64,000 bases of DNA from Podospora pseudocomata (taxonomy: Eukaryota; Ascomycota; Sordariomycetes; Sordariales; Podosporaceae). Made by a program: the position numbers and the translations under genes. Positions 20,947-31,585 of this stretch are shown here, in pieces. The stretch's first letter is position 1. Each line of letters starts with the position of its first letter. Location of the stretch: positions 6,634,001 to 6,698,000 of the forward strand of contig NW_026946363.1 of assembly GCF_035222375.1 (NCBI RefSeq), given 5' to 3'. The notes under the pieces were generated by a model that was given only the letters and a program-made list of their open reading frames with translations, was not told the DNA's origin and ran no database searches.

Positions 20947-22308
20947 TTAGTTCACGGTTGATGCTTCCCATTCTGGCACCGCAGATAAAAACTCTCCGAC
21001 CACGTCAGCAGACTCCCGGGTGTAGTCAATCGTCACGGCGGACGTCACGGACAATGGAAACAGTCCGAGCAAACCGTAAACTTTGTCCTGTGGAAGTGAG
21101 CAAGCCGCGTGTTGTTCGAGTTGCTTCAGCTCCTTGATGGAAGCGTCCAATAGTTGGCGGGCTTGGTCCGCTGGTGCAGCCTCCAGTTCTCTCCATGTAG
21201 AAATAAATGCCAAAAGATCAAATCTCGGCTTTAACTCTTGCCAGAACTCCTCTTGCATGCGCTCTTCGGTCTTGGACTGGGCATGAAGAATCTCGCATAC
21301 GGCTTGTAGCGTCGACAGGTCGAAAGTTAACTTGCCCCAGCACACCGTGGACGTTGTAGGGCTAACTGCCAGCTCTTGTATGACCCACAACCGCGACCAG
21401 TATCTCTTCCGAAACAGCTGCATCAGCTCCATGGCGAGTACGTCTCGCAAGTGCATTCTGCCAGATCCAAGGTCATCAGAATCATCAGAATCTTCCCAAT
21501 AGAACTGGTCAAAAACCAGGACATCGACATTGTGAATCCGGACCAGCCCCATAACCTCCTCATACTGCTCGTCGTCAACCCCCCAGCCGCGCTCTTTAAC
21601 CCCGAGGATTTCCTCCAGAGCCCGCTTGCCGTACAATTTGAGGACCACATTGCAAAGCTCAAGATGTTCCCCAGGCTGACTCAGCCCCAGAAACTCCAAG
21701 TCCCACTGCTCCGAGTCCTTGGTCCAGGCCATCACCGAGAAAGCCCCGCCGAATATATCCCTCACACGCAACACATGGGCATTCCGGTCAGCAACGTCGG
21801 CTTGGTTGATGCACAAGGCGTCCACCCAGACTTTCATGCCGATTTGACCCTCGTGGCTTTCCCGCACGTCTCGCAACGCGGCTGCGAGACGTTTGTTCAC
21901 AGCTGTGGAAACGCCGTTGACGACCACCGCCGCACTCTGTCCCGCGTCGTCCCCCCACGTATAGCTCAAGCAAATGTAATCACCCCAGGTAAATCTTGCG
22001 ACGGCATCGTGGATCTCTCGCTTGGGTGCAACGGGCAAGAATTCGTGTCGGTCGCTCCAGGCTTTGCAAATCTGGAAGGCGCCCATAGCCGAGGCATTCT
22101 CGTCATAGAAAGAGGTATATTCGGGTTTCATGTCGTTTAAGGAGACATGTTGTAGGAGAAGGGATACCGTGCCGCTGTCGGCGGTGTCTTCGAAGGAAAG
22201 GAGACGGATCTCGTTCTTGGAAATGTCGAGGGGGCGATATAGATCTTGCATTTTTCGAGCTCGACTTCGGTTCTCTTGTGGCTGACTGGGCAGTAATAAC
22301 TCGTCCAT
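20947..22308 (-). CDS. HET-domain protein, intact frame, 453 aa
   Basis: The frame encodes a HET protein of the type found in heterokaryon-incompatibility loci. Motifs in order are LYRPLDISKNEIRLLSF (the usual lead-in), YICLSYTWGDD, MKVWVDALCINQADVADRN (the central catalytic-like core), VRDIFGGAFSVMAWTKD, then YWSRLWVIQELAVSPTTSTVCWG and DKVYGLLGLFP. The start is placed at the ATG at 22306-22308 (MDELLLPSQ) because the open frame upstream to 22608 is not HET-like. The protein ends soon after the conserved IDYTRES..V block, shorter than many HET proteins, so a C-terminal truncation or a missed last exon is possible. It is the only intact HET gene in the window and sits between the two inverted arms. 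It probably acts in non-self recognition cell death. Confidence 0.85.
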   Translation of the reverse strand: MDELLLPSQPQENRSRARKMQDLYRPLDISKNEIRLLSFEDTADSGTVSLLLQHVSLNDMKPEYTSFYDENASAMGAFQICKAWSDRHEFLPVAPKREIHDAVARFTWGDYICLSYTWGDDAGQSAAVVVNGVSTAVNKRLAAALRDVRESHEGQIGMKVWVDALCINQADVADRNAHVLRVRDIFGGAFSVMAWTKDSEQWDLEFLGLSQPGEHLELCNVVLKLYGKRALEEILGVKERGWGVDDEQYEEVMGLVRIHNVDVLVFDQFYWEDSDDSDDLGSGRMHLRDVLAMELMQLFRKRYWSRLWVIQELAVSPTTSTVCWGKLTFDLSTLQAVCEILHAQSKTEERMQEEFWQELKPRFDLLAFISTWRELEAAPADQARQLLDASIKELKQLEQHAACSLPQDKVYGLLGLFPLSVTSAVTIDYTRESADVVGEFLSAVPEWEASTVN

Positions 22309-23024
22309 CGATGCATTGGTGACAGTGCCTTGCGTTGACCGATGGGTGTTTATTGTGCGATTGGGGGCAAAGAGCGGGTAGGGCAAACACCTTATCACAC
22401 ACCACAAATACTGCTGGTGTGTGCACGTTACACAGAGAACAGGGCACACAGGATGTATAATGTTTAGGTAGGTACCTATGCAAACTACGTGGCACCTTTT
22501 AAGTAAGTCGTCAAGCACATTTTGTGTTTCCCTTTGTGTTCCATTCTTTCCATCTGAAACCAGGTACCTATCCACATATTCCATACCTAGCACCTTATGC
22601 AGCTTCAAACCTGATTCACATCGTGACTGGTCTATCTTTGAAGATTGTAAGTCCTGTACAGATAGATTTCTATAATACTATACTACTTAATACTGTATTA
22701 TTAACACTCGGAACGGTCTGTGATTAATCAAAGTACAACATCATCTCACCACAACCTCCTGCACAAATCTAATTTCCACTTCAAACTATCACATACGACC
22801 ATACCTAGCTGAAAATACGGGATCCCGTTCGCTCTCCCCTAGTCAAGCAGTTATGGGTCAGATTAGTACTCAGGTCGGTGACGACTGGGGAATCCCTGAT
22901 GTTGTATGTTTTGATTATATTTTGCTAATATTAATAATAATATTAAATAGATCTTGTTTATCTGCTCTTTATTTTGCTGCTTGATCACCCCTTGGATATG
23001 AGTTGGACCTCTTCCACCTCACTC
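22309..23024. other. intergenic spacer
   Basis: Promoter side of the HET gene. AT-rich stretches include runs such as CTATAATACTATACTACTTAAT and TTAATAATAATATTAA. No gene is supported. Confidence 0.4.
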
Positions 23025-23909
23025 TCAGCCTGAGCCGCTCTCTGGTTTGGCAGGTGCCATACACGGATAAGTATCACCCTGGCCAGTCCTATCCCCCAAG
23101 ATGCTCTGATAACCTGACGTTTTGTCTGCTTTGCTCTTCTCTGCCCCATTGTGGGTATTTGCTGCCCCTTCCACTAGTTCGTTCTTCTTCTCCTTCCCCT
23201 GGGCCTTCAATCCATCACTCGAACCACCCACAAAAACCTTTCTCACCTCCTCCACCTTCCTCTCCCACCTCCTCCTCTCCTTCCCACCCTCCTCCCCCCA
23301 AACCTCCGGCCTCTCCCCCAAGTCCCGACACTTCCAACACCTCCTCGCGTTCTCATCAAACGGCCTCTCCGTCTCAAAACACTGTTGACAATGAACCCCA
23401 CACAAAAACCTATCACACCCCTCCTTCCGACAAGTCGGATTCCACCCGTGATCCTGCCCCAAAGGCGTCCCCCCACACCGACACCTTTTCAACCTACAAT
23501 CCTTCCCCGCATGCGAGTTCCTGATCCCACACATACAACACCGGTAACCACACATCATCGCGTTCCCCTTGTGTGTTGGGTCGGTATGCCCACAACCCGG
23601 ACGACACTTCACCGGACACCTCTTGGCCGTGTGATAAACCGGAAAAGGCATACATTTACACCTGTTGTGTTTGGCCGTTGGTCACTCCGGCGCAAAGTGG
23701 CTCTCCTCCGGCTCGTCTGGAAAATCCTCCCCGGGTTGAAGGCGTTCGTTTTCTTCCAGAAAGTAATCGTATTCACCCGGTGACCAACCGCCGCAGTTGC
23801 CGCAGGGGAGTGTGCAATCACTCATGGTGTGCTTACTGTCACCGCAGTTTTCACAAACCTTCACCTGGCCTGGTTCTGGTTTCTTTCCTGATTCGGCAGG
23901 AATATCCAA
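23025..23909 (-). pseudogene. multi zinc-knuckle (Cys-rich) protein, interrupted frame
   Basis: Two ORFs in the same frame, 23909-23682 and 23651-23025, read as one Cys/His-rich protein separated by a single in-frame TGA. The first has CENCGDSKHTMSDC and CGNCGGW, a CCHC-type zinc knuckle pair. After the stop the frame continues through PTAKHNRCKCMPFPVYHTAK, then CGYRCCMCGIRNSHAGKDC, CRCGGTPLGQD, CDRFLCGVHCQQC and CWKCRDLGERP. The layout (knuckles, then a treble of Cys pairs, then a charged tail) fits a conserved Sordariomycete zinc-knuckle family of unknown role, probably nucleic-acid binding. Upstream, an acidic GGADEEEEFE frame suggests the N-terminus is also interrupted. The stop may be a RIP-type C-to-T change or a read error. 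The gene lies between the inverted arms. Confidence 0.6.
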
Positions 23910-24139
23910 ATCCCAATCAACATCCCCATCACAGCCCCCCTACTCAAACTCCTCCTCCTCGTCCGCCCCTCCAACACCCTCCACCCTGTTTTTGGTATGG
24001 GAATCTCCCCGAGCCTTATAACCGACCTCATATTTAACCCAACAAACACAACCGATATCCACGCTCCCGGAGGCGGCTCACTAAAGCACCTTCTCTTCCC
24101 CTTCCCCTCCTTCGATATCCTATGCCTCCCCCTCCCCCT

Positions 24140-24463
24140 CTACCTCTCCTCATCAATCCCCCTTTCCCTATCCAACATAGGGAACAAAACAACCTCCTTG
24201 CCCAATCCGATAGTAATAAACCTCCCCGCGGCATCATACAGCGGCCTCGCCCTCGGATGACGCCCATTGGGCAGGAACTGATATCTCGAATGTTGATCCA
24301 GATTCACCGACCCGTTATATAATAACTCTCCTCCCCCCCGCAACTTGCTCTTATCCACCCCCCTTACCCTCCACCCCTCCGCCACCACGACATTTTTCCA
24401 AACAGGCTTCCTATCCCACCTCTGCTCCATCCCAAAAACACACCCCAGAAAATTCACCTGCAA
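24140..24463 (-). CDS. hypothetical protein fragment, 107 aa
   Basis: I do not recognise this frame. It reads MQVNFLGCVFGMEQRWDRK through GWRVRGVDKSKLRGGGELLY and NLDQHSRYQFLPNGRHPRAR, with balanced composition that looks protein-like, and then runs out near 24140. A neighbouring frame continues to 23861. It could be the N-terminal part of a broken gene upstream of the zinc-knuckle relic on the same strand. Low confidence. Confidence 0.25.
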   Translation of the reverse strand: MQVNFLGCVFGMEQRWDRKPVWKNVVVAEGWRVRGVDKSKLRGGGELLYNGSVNLDQHSRYQFLPNGRHPRARPLYDAAGRFITIGLGKEVVLFPMLDRERGIDEER

Positions 24464-25018
24464 CCCAGACTATTATTTCCAGGGAAATCCGATCCAGATT
24501 TCGGAAGACATACTGCCAAAATTGAGGATGATTTCTCTCCCTATCTTTTGCATTTACACCCCTGAGCGTTCCAATGAACCTGAAGCATAAGCGCCAACAG
24601 AAAACAAAAATCGAAAATAAAACGGGCGGTAAAAAACATAGGTACTCGGTACATTGAGGTCGTATTTTCAGGCTCTCAGGCGGAATAATCATAAAGCATA
24701 ATTTTTGCATATGTGGACATTTACCACTCCGATCTCTAAAACCGAAAATAATCATTATCTGTGTGCTATCTTAAGGAATGCGTTTTACTGAAGATTTAGT
24801 TAAACACGTCGTCTTGCCTCAGTAAATTCCATAAATTTATAACAGAAGACTACTTATCTGCCGTCTATACAAAAGAGCTTACTATTTACTATGGCTCTTG
24901 GAATCCATTCTCGAGGATCGACTGGGAATTTCATCCCTTGAATGGGAGAGACAGATACGCTGTCCACGACCGTTTCTCGGACCAAGTGCAGAGCACGGGC
25001 CAGTGCAACTTGCATGAC

Positions 25019-25066
25019 TTTGCATCTCGCTGCCGCGAGACCTGTTTGTAGCTCTTTGAGCTACGT
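25019..25066 (+). repeat. 48-bp exact repeat, shared with 45704-45751
   Basis: TTTGCATCTCGCTGCCGCGA and the following GACCTGTTTGTAGCTC through to GAGCTACGT are identical at both sites. Some similarity extends upstream (a GTGCAGAGCAC block about 50 bp before). In both places one frame reads LHLAAARPVCSSLSYV, so it may derive from an old element's coding region. Confidence 0.6.
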
Positions 25067-26185
25067 TCAGATATACAGCTACGTCAACCTATACGTCCCA
25101 GTCTGTGTGTGAAATTGGTTTTGATCGATTGCTTGCTTTTTCACCGAGGGAAAGCGCTGTAATCTTATATATTAAGGACAATGGTTGACCTGACGGGCAA
25201 GTAACTCTTTATATAGATATATAAATTTCATCAGTGACACAGCCTATGTCCTGGTCATCCTACCGCCCCTTGCCGCTGTCCTTTAAGGCCTTAAAACTTT
25301 GAGACACGTGTACTTCAGATAGTTTGAACAGCTCCCACTTCCATAGGGTCATGTATAATGGTTTGGGGTGCGGCCACAGGCCTGAGGGTATGAGTAAGGA
25401 AGTGGAGCTCCCTGAGGATTTGGGGGGTTCAGGGGCCATAAATATAAGCGGCCTGCTTCGGACATTCTGCTTTAGACAGGATATCGACTTTTATTTTCTT
25501 CGTATTTTGTGCTTTGCACGCGTGCAGGCAGTTCTGGCCCTCTGATCAGGCCAATCCGGTGCTTATCGTGTGGCCTGCGAGCCCACAGAGTCTTTTCTTT
25601 GTCCTACGTGAAGTGCGGCCTGCGAGCGAGCCACTGTCACGCAGGTGCGTTCATTCAGGGACATACTGAGGATATATTTGTGGTGTTGTGGTTGTTTTTT
25701 TGAGTGTTTTCTCACCATTTCAATAATAAAGCAGGTCCTAGAATCGACCCATTCCTTAACGAAATTTATACTATAGTTAACCCGAAGATAGATATTGTTA
25801 GAATGGGGTCGCTGAGAGCACTGTGACTACAGGGGTCTCAGGAGGGTGAAGCAATTACCCAAGAACTTGGCGAGTGTCAGACTGTGCTGCTAAGTACGAC
25901 GACGCGGTTGTCGAAGGAAGAAAGTGCAACAGGTATTACCTGCAAATACAGAGAGTAGTGAACTGAGATGTTGTAGTCTCATAAGATACTGTAAATGATC
26001 AATCTTATTGACTGTCTTGACTTATATTTCTTAAGGAAAGAAAGAAGCAGGAAAACCATTGCAATTGGAAGAGGGCTCTTTATGAGCACCTGAACTTCCT
26101 TATCATCCTTATTCAGTAACTTGGATCTATGATCTCATTGTCGATGAGGTGCTCGAGTCGCTCATGATGCTTCTCATATCTCATT

Positions 26186-26332
26186 GTTCGGAGGTCCGGT
26201 CAAGAGCTTGTCCGGAGGTCCAGTCGAGAGTCTGTCCGGAGATCCGGTGAGGAGTCCTGGGAGCCGTTGAGAGCACTTGTGGGCGAGCCGTTGAGAGCGC
26301 TGTGGGCGAGCCGTTGAGAACAATATGGGCGC
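26186..26332 (+). repeat. two adjacent imperfect minisatellites
   Basis: A first array repeats a unit of about 26-29 bp resembling GTCCGGAGGTCCAGTCGAGA two to three times. Directly after it, a second unit of about 26 bp, GCGAGCCGTTGAGAGC, is present three times. No coding role is apparent. Confidence 0.55.
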
Positions 26333-26561
26333 AGAATTCCATAAACAAGTGTTGTGAAATTCCATGAATAAATGCTGCATTTTAACAGATATTAAATAAT
26401 GAAGGGATATCCTCGACTAAGCTACATATGTATTATGCCGTTATCGTCCGGGCAAGAAGGACCGCTAAAGAGATACTTTAATTCTCTATCGTATTAGTAA
26501 CCCAAAGTTTCTCCCGATAATCCTAGCAGTACTAAGATATAAAGGACTCGGTCGGGTCAAG

Positions 26562-27045
26562 TGTTACGTCCCAAGCGTAATACCCCTGTACAGGAACCAC
26601 TGGGTGGTACCCGAGGTGCGCCAGGGATGGAAAGACCCATAAGCCCCCATACGACCAATCAGGAGTTGCTCAGTCTGATCAGTGGCCAAGACCACTGAGC
26701 ACACTGAGCACATTGATCATGAAAGGTTGCTCAGTCTGCTCAGCCGCCAAGACCACTGAGCACACTGAGCAAGGTACAAAGATACTTCAGAAACATATGT
26801 AGATAGCTTCGCATAAATAGGGGGGAGTGCCCAGCGCTCCCCATGTCGAGGAATCTGATTCCTCATGCAAGCAATTCAAGTTCATTTGTCTACAATCTAC
26901 TCTCAGTAGCTCTTTGTTAGAACAACCTGTTGTTGACAGTGAACCCATGTCTGAGACGCTTGTCACAACCTTCGATCATCCTGTCATATTCACCTCTGGC
27001 GTACTGCCTTGCAGTCTGTATCCATTCCTGGTGCAGGTTGTAACA
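26562..27045 (-). mobile_element. solo LTR-A, copy 3 (inside arm 2)
   Basis: LTR-A in reverse orientation with ends TGTTACGTCCC and GGTTGTAACA on the plus strand. It is slightly shorter than the arm-1 copy and otherwise nearly the same. It forms the inner end of arm 2. Confidence 0.82.
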
Positions 27046-27180
27046 GTGGAGATGGATTTGATCGAAGGCTGCAATGTGGGTAGATTTCAGTTACCATGTA
27101 TATGCCCTCTTCTCGATGATAAATGGCACTCGAAGGCCTCGCTGGAGCAGCAGCTCGCGGGGCTCTCGTCGAGGGGGAGA

Positions 27181-27307
27181 TGTGACGGCTGTGGCGGCGT
27201 CACCATATATATACCACTGGAGCGAGCCAAGCCAGGAAGCTTGGCTCACTTGTAGCTTTGATAGCAATCACAGTGGGTTTGGTGCAGTGGTCCGGCCTGC
27301 CGTGACA
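27181..27307 (-). mobile_element. 128-bp TGTCACGGC element, copy 2
   Basis: Reverse copy with plus-strand ends TGTGACGGCTGTGG and GGCCTGCCGTGACA, part of arm 2. It is almost identical to the copy at 19066-19193, from which it differs mainly in length by one base. Confidence 0.65.
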
Positions 27308-27588
27308 AATAGCACATCATACTTGCGTTCTCGTCACCACAGTTGTCACAGCTTGGTCCATCTCAGCATACATGTACATTCGTAATTTCAACCCAGGATC
27401 GCTGACTTACTTGCCGTGACGGTCACCATCACCGTTCTCGTCCCGCTCGGCGTGATATCTGGGGTGGCAGTTTGCTGGCAGGGTGGTGCAAATCTTTCCG
27501 TTATTAAAAACTCTGAACTCACTGTTTTGATAACATCGACGCGACCATAGTCCCACCCTGTTGGATCACCTGTTGAGATTCTGGTACC

Positions 27589-27791
27589 TGTCACGAAGTG
27601 GCCAAACGAGAGGCAATGCTGCAAAGCTACACTCAATTGACGAAATACTAAGCTAAAGAAGAGAAAAAGGAAAGGAAGGCTTTGCCTGGCCTGGCCTGCA
27701 CGGAATTTAAGGTGCAAGGCTGCAAGGCTCGGTGGGGCAGGGCAGGTGAATGATAAGATAAGGTCAGGGTGCCAGTGCCAGTGCCATGACA
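27589..27791 (+). mobile_element. 203-bp TGTCA...TGACA element, copy 2
   Basis: Full 203-bp copy at the outer end of arm 2. Its last base abuts the ankyrin-coding region of the NLR gene. No target duplication is detectable because its inner side is arm sequence. Confidence 0.7.
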
Positions 27792-28790
27792 GGCTCCCGC
27801 TGCGAGCAGCTTCTCGACCACTTCGAGATAGCCTCCTTTAGCTGCTGCTTGGAGCGCCGTCCGGCCCCAAGAAGAAGCAGCAGCAGTATTAAGGTCGGCT
27901 CCCGCTGCGAGTAGCTTCTCGACTACATCGAGATAGCCTCCTTCAGCTGCTGCTTATAGCGCCGTCCGGCCACCTTCATAAGCAGCAGCAGCATTAATAT
28001 CGGCTCCCGCTGCGAGCAGCTTCTCGACTACCTCGAGATGGCCTCCTTTAGCTGCTGCTTGTAGCGCCGTCCGGCCATCTTTATAAGCAGTAGCATTAAC
28101 GTCGGCTCCCGCTGCGAGTAGCTTCTCGACTACCTTAAGATAGCCTCCTTTAGCTGCTGCTTGTAGCGCCGTCCGGCTATCTTTATTAGTAGTAGCATTA
28201 ACGTCGGCTCCCGCTGCGAGTAGCTTCTCGACTACCTTAAGATAGCCTCCTTTAGCTGCTACTTGTAGCGCCGTCCGGCTATCTTTATTAGTAGTAGCAT
28301 TAACGTCGGCTCCCGCTACGAGCAGCTTCTCGACCACTTCGAGATGGCCTCCTTTAGCTGCTGCTTGGAGCGCCGTCCGGCCCCAAGAAGAAGCAGCAGT
28401 AGCATCAACGTCGGCTCCCGCTGCGAGTAACTTCTCGACTACCTTAAGATAGCCTCCTTTAGCTGCTGCTTGGAGCGCCGTCCGGCCATCTTTATAAGCA
28501 GTAGCATTATCGTCGGCTCCCGCTGCGAGGAGCTTCTCGACCACCTCGAGATAGCCTTGTCCAGCTGCTGCTTGCAGCGCCGTCCGGCCACTAAAAGAAG
28601 CAGCAGCAGCATTAACGTCGGCTCCCGCTGCGAGGAGCTTCTCGACCACCTCGAGATGGCCTCCTTCAGCTGCTGCTTGGAGCGCCGTCCGGCCACTAAA
28701 AGAAGCAGCAACAGCATTAACGTCGGCTCCCGCTGCGAGCAGCTTTTCAATAACGGCCTCGTGCCCGTTTTGGGCAGCATACCACAGCGG
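27792..28790 (-). repeat. near-identical 99-bp ankyrin-coding tandem array
   Basis: About ten units of 99 bp (33 codons each), including the part after the TAA, share long identical DNA runs such as GGCTCCCGCTGCGAG and TTCTCGACTACCTTAAGATA. Synonymous positions are nearly uniform between units, which indicates recent unit exchange rather than protein-level selection alone. The array belongs to the NLR gene and is its likely ligand-sensing, fast-changing region. Confidence 0.88.
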
Positions 28791-31585
28791 CGTTCTCCTG
28801 TAGGTATCTGTCAGATCTGGATCGGGTCTACGCCTGAGGAGTTCATCTGCGGCCTCGGTGACTCCAAAGTATCCTGCTAAATGTAGTCCCGTCACATTCC
28901 TTGGGTATAGTTGACGGCAGTTTAAGTATAATGACTTTTGCTTGTCTGCCATCAGTGCTTGACTCGATGCTTCGACCTTAGCTTTACTCTCAAGAAAGCC
29001 CACCACCACTTTACTCGATGTTGCAGCCTTGCGTGCATGATGTCCCCAGTTGCGCGCGGCGTAATCGTAGAGCGGGTTTGACTGCAACCGCTCCTCAAGC
29101 TTACGATGCGTTGTGCAGAACCCGGTCTCAAAGACAGTGAATGAAAGGTAGGTAACGCAGGCTTCAGTTATCCGAAATTCTTCGTTCACAATCCATCGTT
29201 GCCGTGTCCCCTCGAGATATTCTTGCGTTGTATAGTGAACCAGCCGGATTATGCCGCAGTCATCATCGATCGTTACCAGTCCAGCACATACAGAGACCAT
29301 GTCTCCGATGCATGGCAAGTCTCCGTCGTTAAGCTCAGACTTTCCCGGCTTAGTTGCAAGGGCGTGCTGGAGTTCTAACGTGGTAAGCTGTCTCTTCGCG
29401 CACGTGATCCATGCCAGAACCTCCATCGCAAGCTTCTTGCGACCCGGCATCTGCCCATCGATTCTCATCATTGCTTTGTCGTACGCACTGCTCAGTACCT
29501 GGGCCTTCTGGTCCTCGCCTCGGCTTTGCCCTTGGTTCCGGAAGACTTGCAATGTGCTTCGAATATCATTTGGTGTCATCTTATCATAAAGCAAATTAAG
29601 ATAGATTTGTGCCAAGAGAAACCTGCAACTGTCAGTGCCTGTGCTGCTCTTCCCTCCAGTTCTGTACATACATTCCATCCACGGCTTCTGAGATCCCCGC
29701 CGTAATCTCTTCTCGCAGCTGTCGGTCCTGTTGGAGAAAAGATGGTAACTGCGACATGTGACCTTCTAGGTATTGTGCCACATCGGCAGTACTTGCACGG
29801 ATCTCCAGTGATATGCTGGTTTTGAAGCGATCAACGATCTCCGTGATATACCTCGATGACGCAAAGATGTTTATTCCATGCATTTTCTGTAGGTTGAAGA
29901 GCTCGGAGAGAAACGTTTTCCGGCAGCTTTCAGATGTTTGGCATTCGTCAAGTGCATCAACAATGATAAAGACTCTTGAACACGTTGCTACCACGGACTG
30001 GAGAACTGTCAAGGTTTCGTTAAGTGATGGCCGCGTCCGCTTGTCCTTATGCTTGTTAAAGAGATCTTTGACGCTTCCTGGAACAGATGGTTGGCTCTCG
30101 GCTATCTGTTTCAGCACACTCGCCAGCAAGGCATCAATCTTCTGCTCGTCTTGCTTCTGGAAATTGAAATAGATGTATGCGATGCCGATCCTCGGGTCGT
30201 TGTGAAACTTTGAACCGAGATAGTCAACCACGACTGACGCTAAGATCGTCTTTCCCGCCCCGGGGATACCTGGACAGAAGAGTGTCTGATTGCTGGAGGA
30301 CAGCCAATCCTTGAATTTTTCTGAGTCAAGGAGCCATTGCCCGGTTCCTGGTTGCCGTCTCTTAAGGTAGTCGCTTTGCTGCGGACCGTAGTCGATTTCC
30401 GTGAGCCAGTCGAGGACTTCTTTATCTTTCTCTTTCTCCAATTTGGACTTGATATGGGTGACGTCTTCTCGAGTTGCGGATGTCTCTTTGTGAACTACAT
30501 TTATTATTAGAAGATATGCAATGACCCCGACCGGGGAATAACTAACCCTGGTTTAACGTGTGCTCCAATATATCCTTTACCGGACGCTCTCCGACAACCG
30601 CACTTGGCTGCACATATTGCAAAAGCTCCTTCGCAAATGCTGCAGCCACGGCCGCCGCGTGCTCCTGCCAATCTTTATTCTTGTGCGAATCTGCGTAATC
30701 ACAGATGCCTCGGATGACAATGCACGGGAAGTTGTTCATTAGTCCCGCCGCTTCCATTTCGACACAGAGAACATGGCCACCAAACTTCTCGTCGAGCCTA
30801 TCCCGGAACGTAGCGTCTTTAATGACCTGGTTACCGGATGCGATCAGACCGTAATGTACACGCATATTTCGCAGCTTCCCGCCATCTCCATCAACCGCAG
30901 TGTTCACCGTGGTGTCCTCCACTTGCTTGGCCCCAGACTCCATGGAAGGAAGGCCCTGGATTGCTTTTTGGCTGCGCGGTGGATCGTCCGGTACGTCGAA
31001 AGGGTCCTCAAGGTGATCACGGCTGGCGTACTTCAGCGCCAGCCTTGGCCATTTGCGTTTTAGATCCTCTAGATACTGAGGTATCTTAGATCCACTCATT
31101 TCGTGTTCGGTCTCCAGTTTTGTTAAGGCAGTGCGGAGCGAGGAAGGGGGGTTGTTTAGCGACCCAGTCTGCTCGAACTTGCCCCCTTCTTTCGCCTTGC
31201 CCAAGTCCCACTGAACCACCCCAGGATACTGGCCCACTGGTGAGCTGATCACAACATCGCCAAGCCGAACCTTGGATGGAATACCGCCGCCGATGCCAAC
31301 CATTAGACCAATCTTAATGGATGGAAAGGTGTTGGCCATCGAGGTCGCGACCGTCGCGGCCGAATTTGTTCCGATCTCGCCTTTAGGTAGGCAGGCTATG
31401 ACGATATTATGCTTGCCGATTGATCCTAGGGTATACGTATTGTGATCATTTGGTGGTTTTGGAAGATCGTCATGCTTGTGATCTAGCATAGCTGTCGCCG
31501 CGGTTTGTTCTTTGGGCAGAGCGCAGACCCATCCCACAGTGTAGTCGCTATGAGTTCTGGGCTCGGTAGCTGCCTGGGCATCCAT
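27954..31585 (-). CDS. PNP-NACHT-ankyrin NLR, 3' end truncated, 1176 aa
   Basis: Three exons join in phase: 31585-30547, 30494-29672 and 29622-27954, with GT-AG introns of 52 and 49 bp. The start is the ATG giving MDAQAATEPRTHSDYTVGW; an upstream in-frame ATG at 31690 is less likely. Residues about 15-330 are a nucleoside-phosphorylase-like (PNP_UDP) domain (VGWVCALPKEQ, GLMVGIGGGIPS, VCVEMEAAGLMN). Next comes a NACHT ATPase with Walker A PGIPGAGKT and Walker B RVFIIVDALDEC, then GMFLLAQIYLNLL and a winged-helix-like region. Finally there are about eight ankyrin repeats that are nearly identical (GRTALQAAAKGGYLKVVEKL type). Such sets act as fungal innate-immune or incompatibility receptors. 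The array ends at a TAA where sister repeats have CAA, a RIP-type change. The same frame continues for nearly two more repeats to 27792, where inverted arm 2 cuts it off. It may still yield a shortened protein. Confidence 0.9.

Larger units (their letters stand above)
24464..26561. other. 2.1-kb gene-free AT-rich block inside the inverted arms
   Basis: No convincing gene. The left part (24.6-25.3 kb) is AT-rich. A 48-bp block at 25019-25066 (TTTGCATCTCGCTGCCGCGA onward) recurs exactly at 45704-45751. At 25560-25640 a GGCCTGCGAGC motif is repeated. A small minisatellite lies at 26186-26332. The AT-rich character is consistent with decayed, possibly RIP-affected, repeats. Confidence 0.5.
26562..27791. 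repeat. inverted arm 2 (pairs with 18582-19840)
   Basis: Reverse-complement copy of arm 1: LTR-A (26562-27045), unique sequence, the 128-bp element (27181-27307), unique sequence, and the 203-bp element (27589-27791). It ends exactly at the TGACA terminus of the 203-bp element, after which ankyrin-coding sequence of the NLR gene begins at 27792. The exact boundary at an element end suggests the junction was produced by insertion or by recombination between element copies. Confidence 0.85.

Noticed and set aside
21376-22140. 254-residue plus-strand ORF
   Set aside because: It lies antisense across the intact HET gene, whose motifs are certain. The plus-strand frame has no family resemblance.
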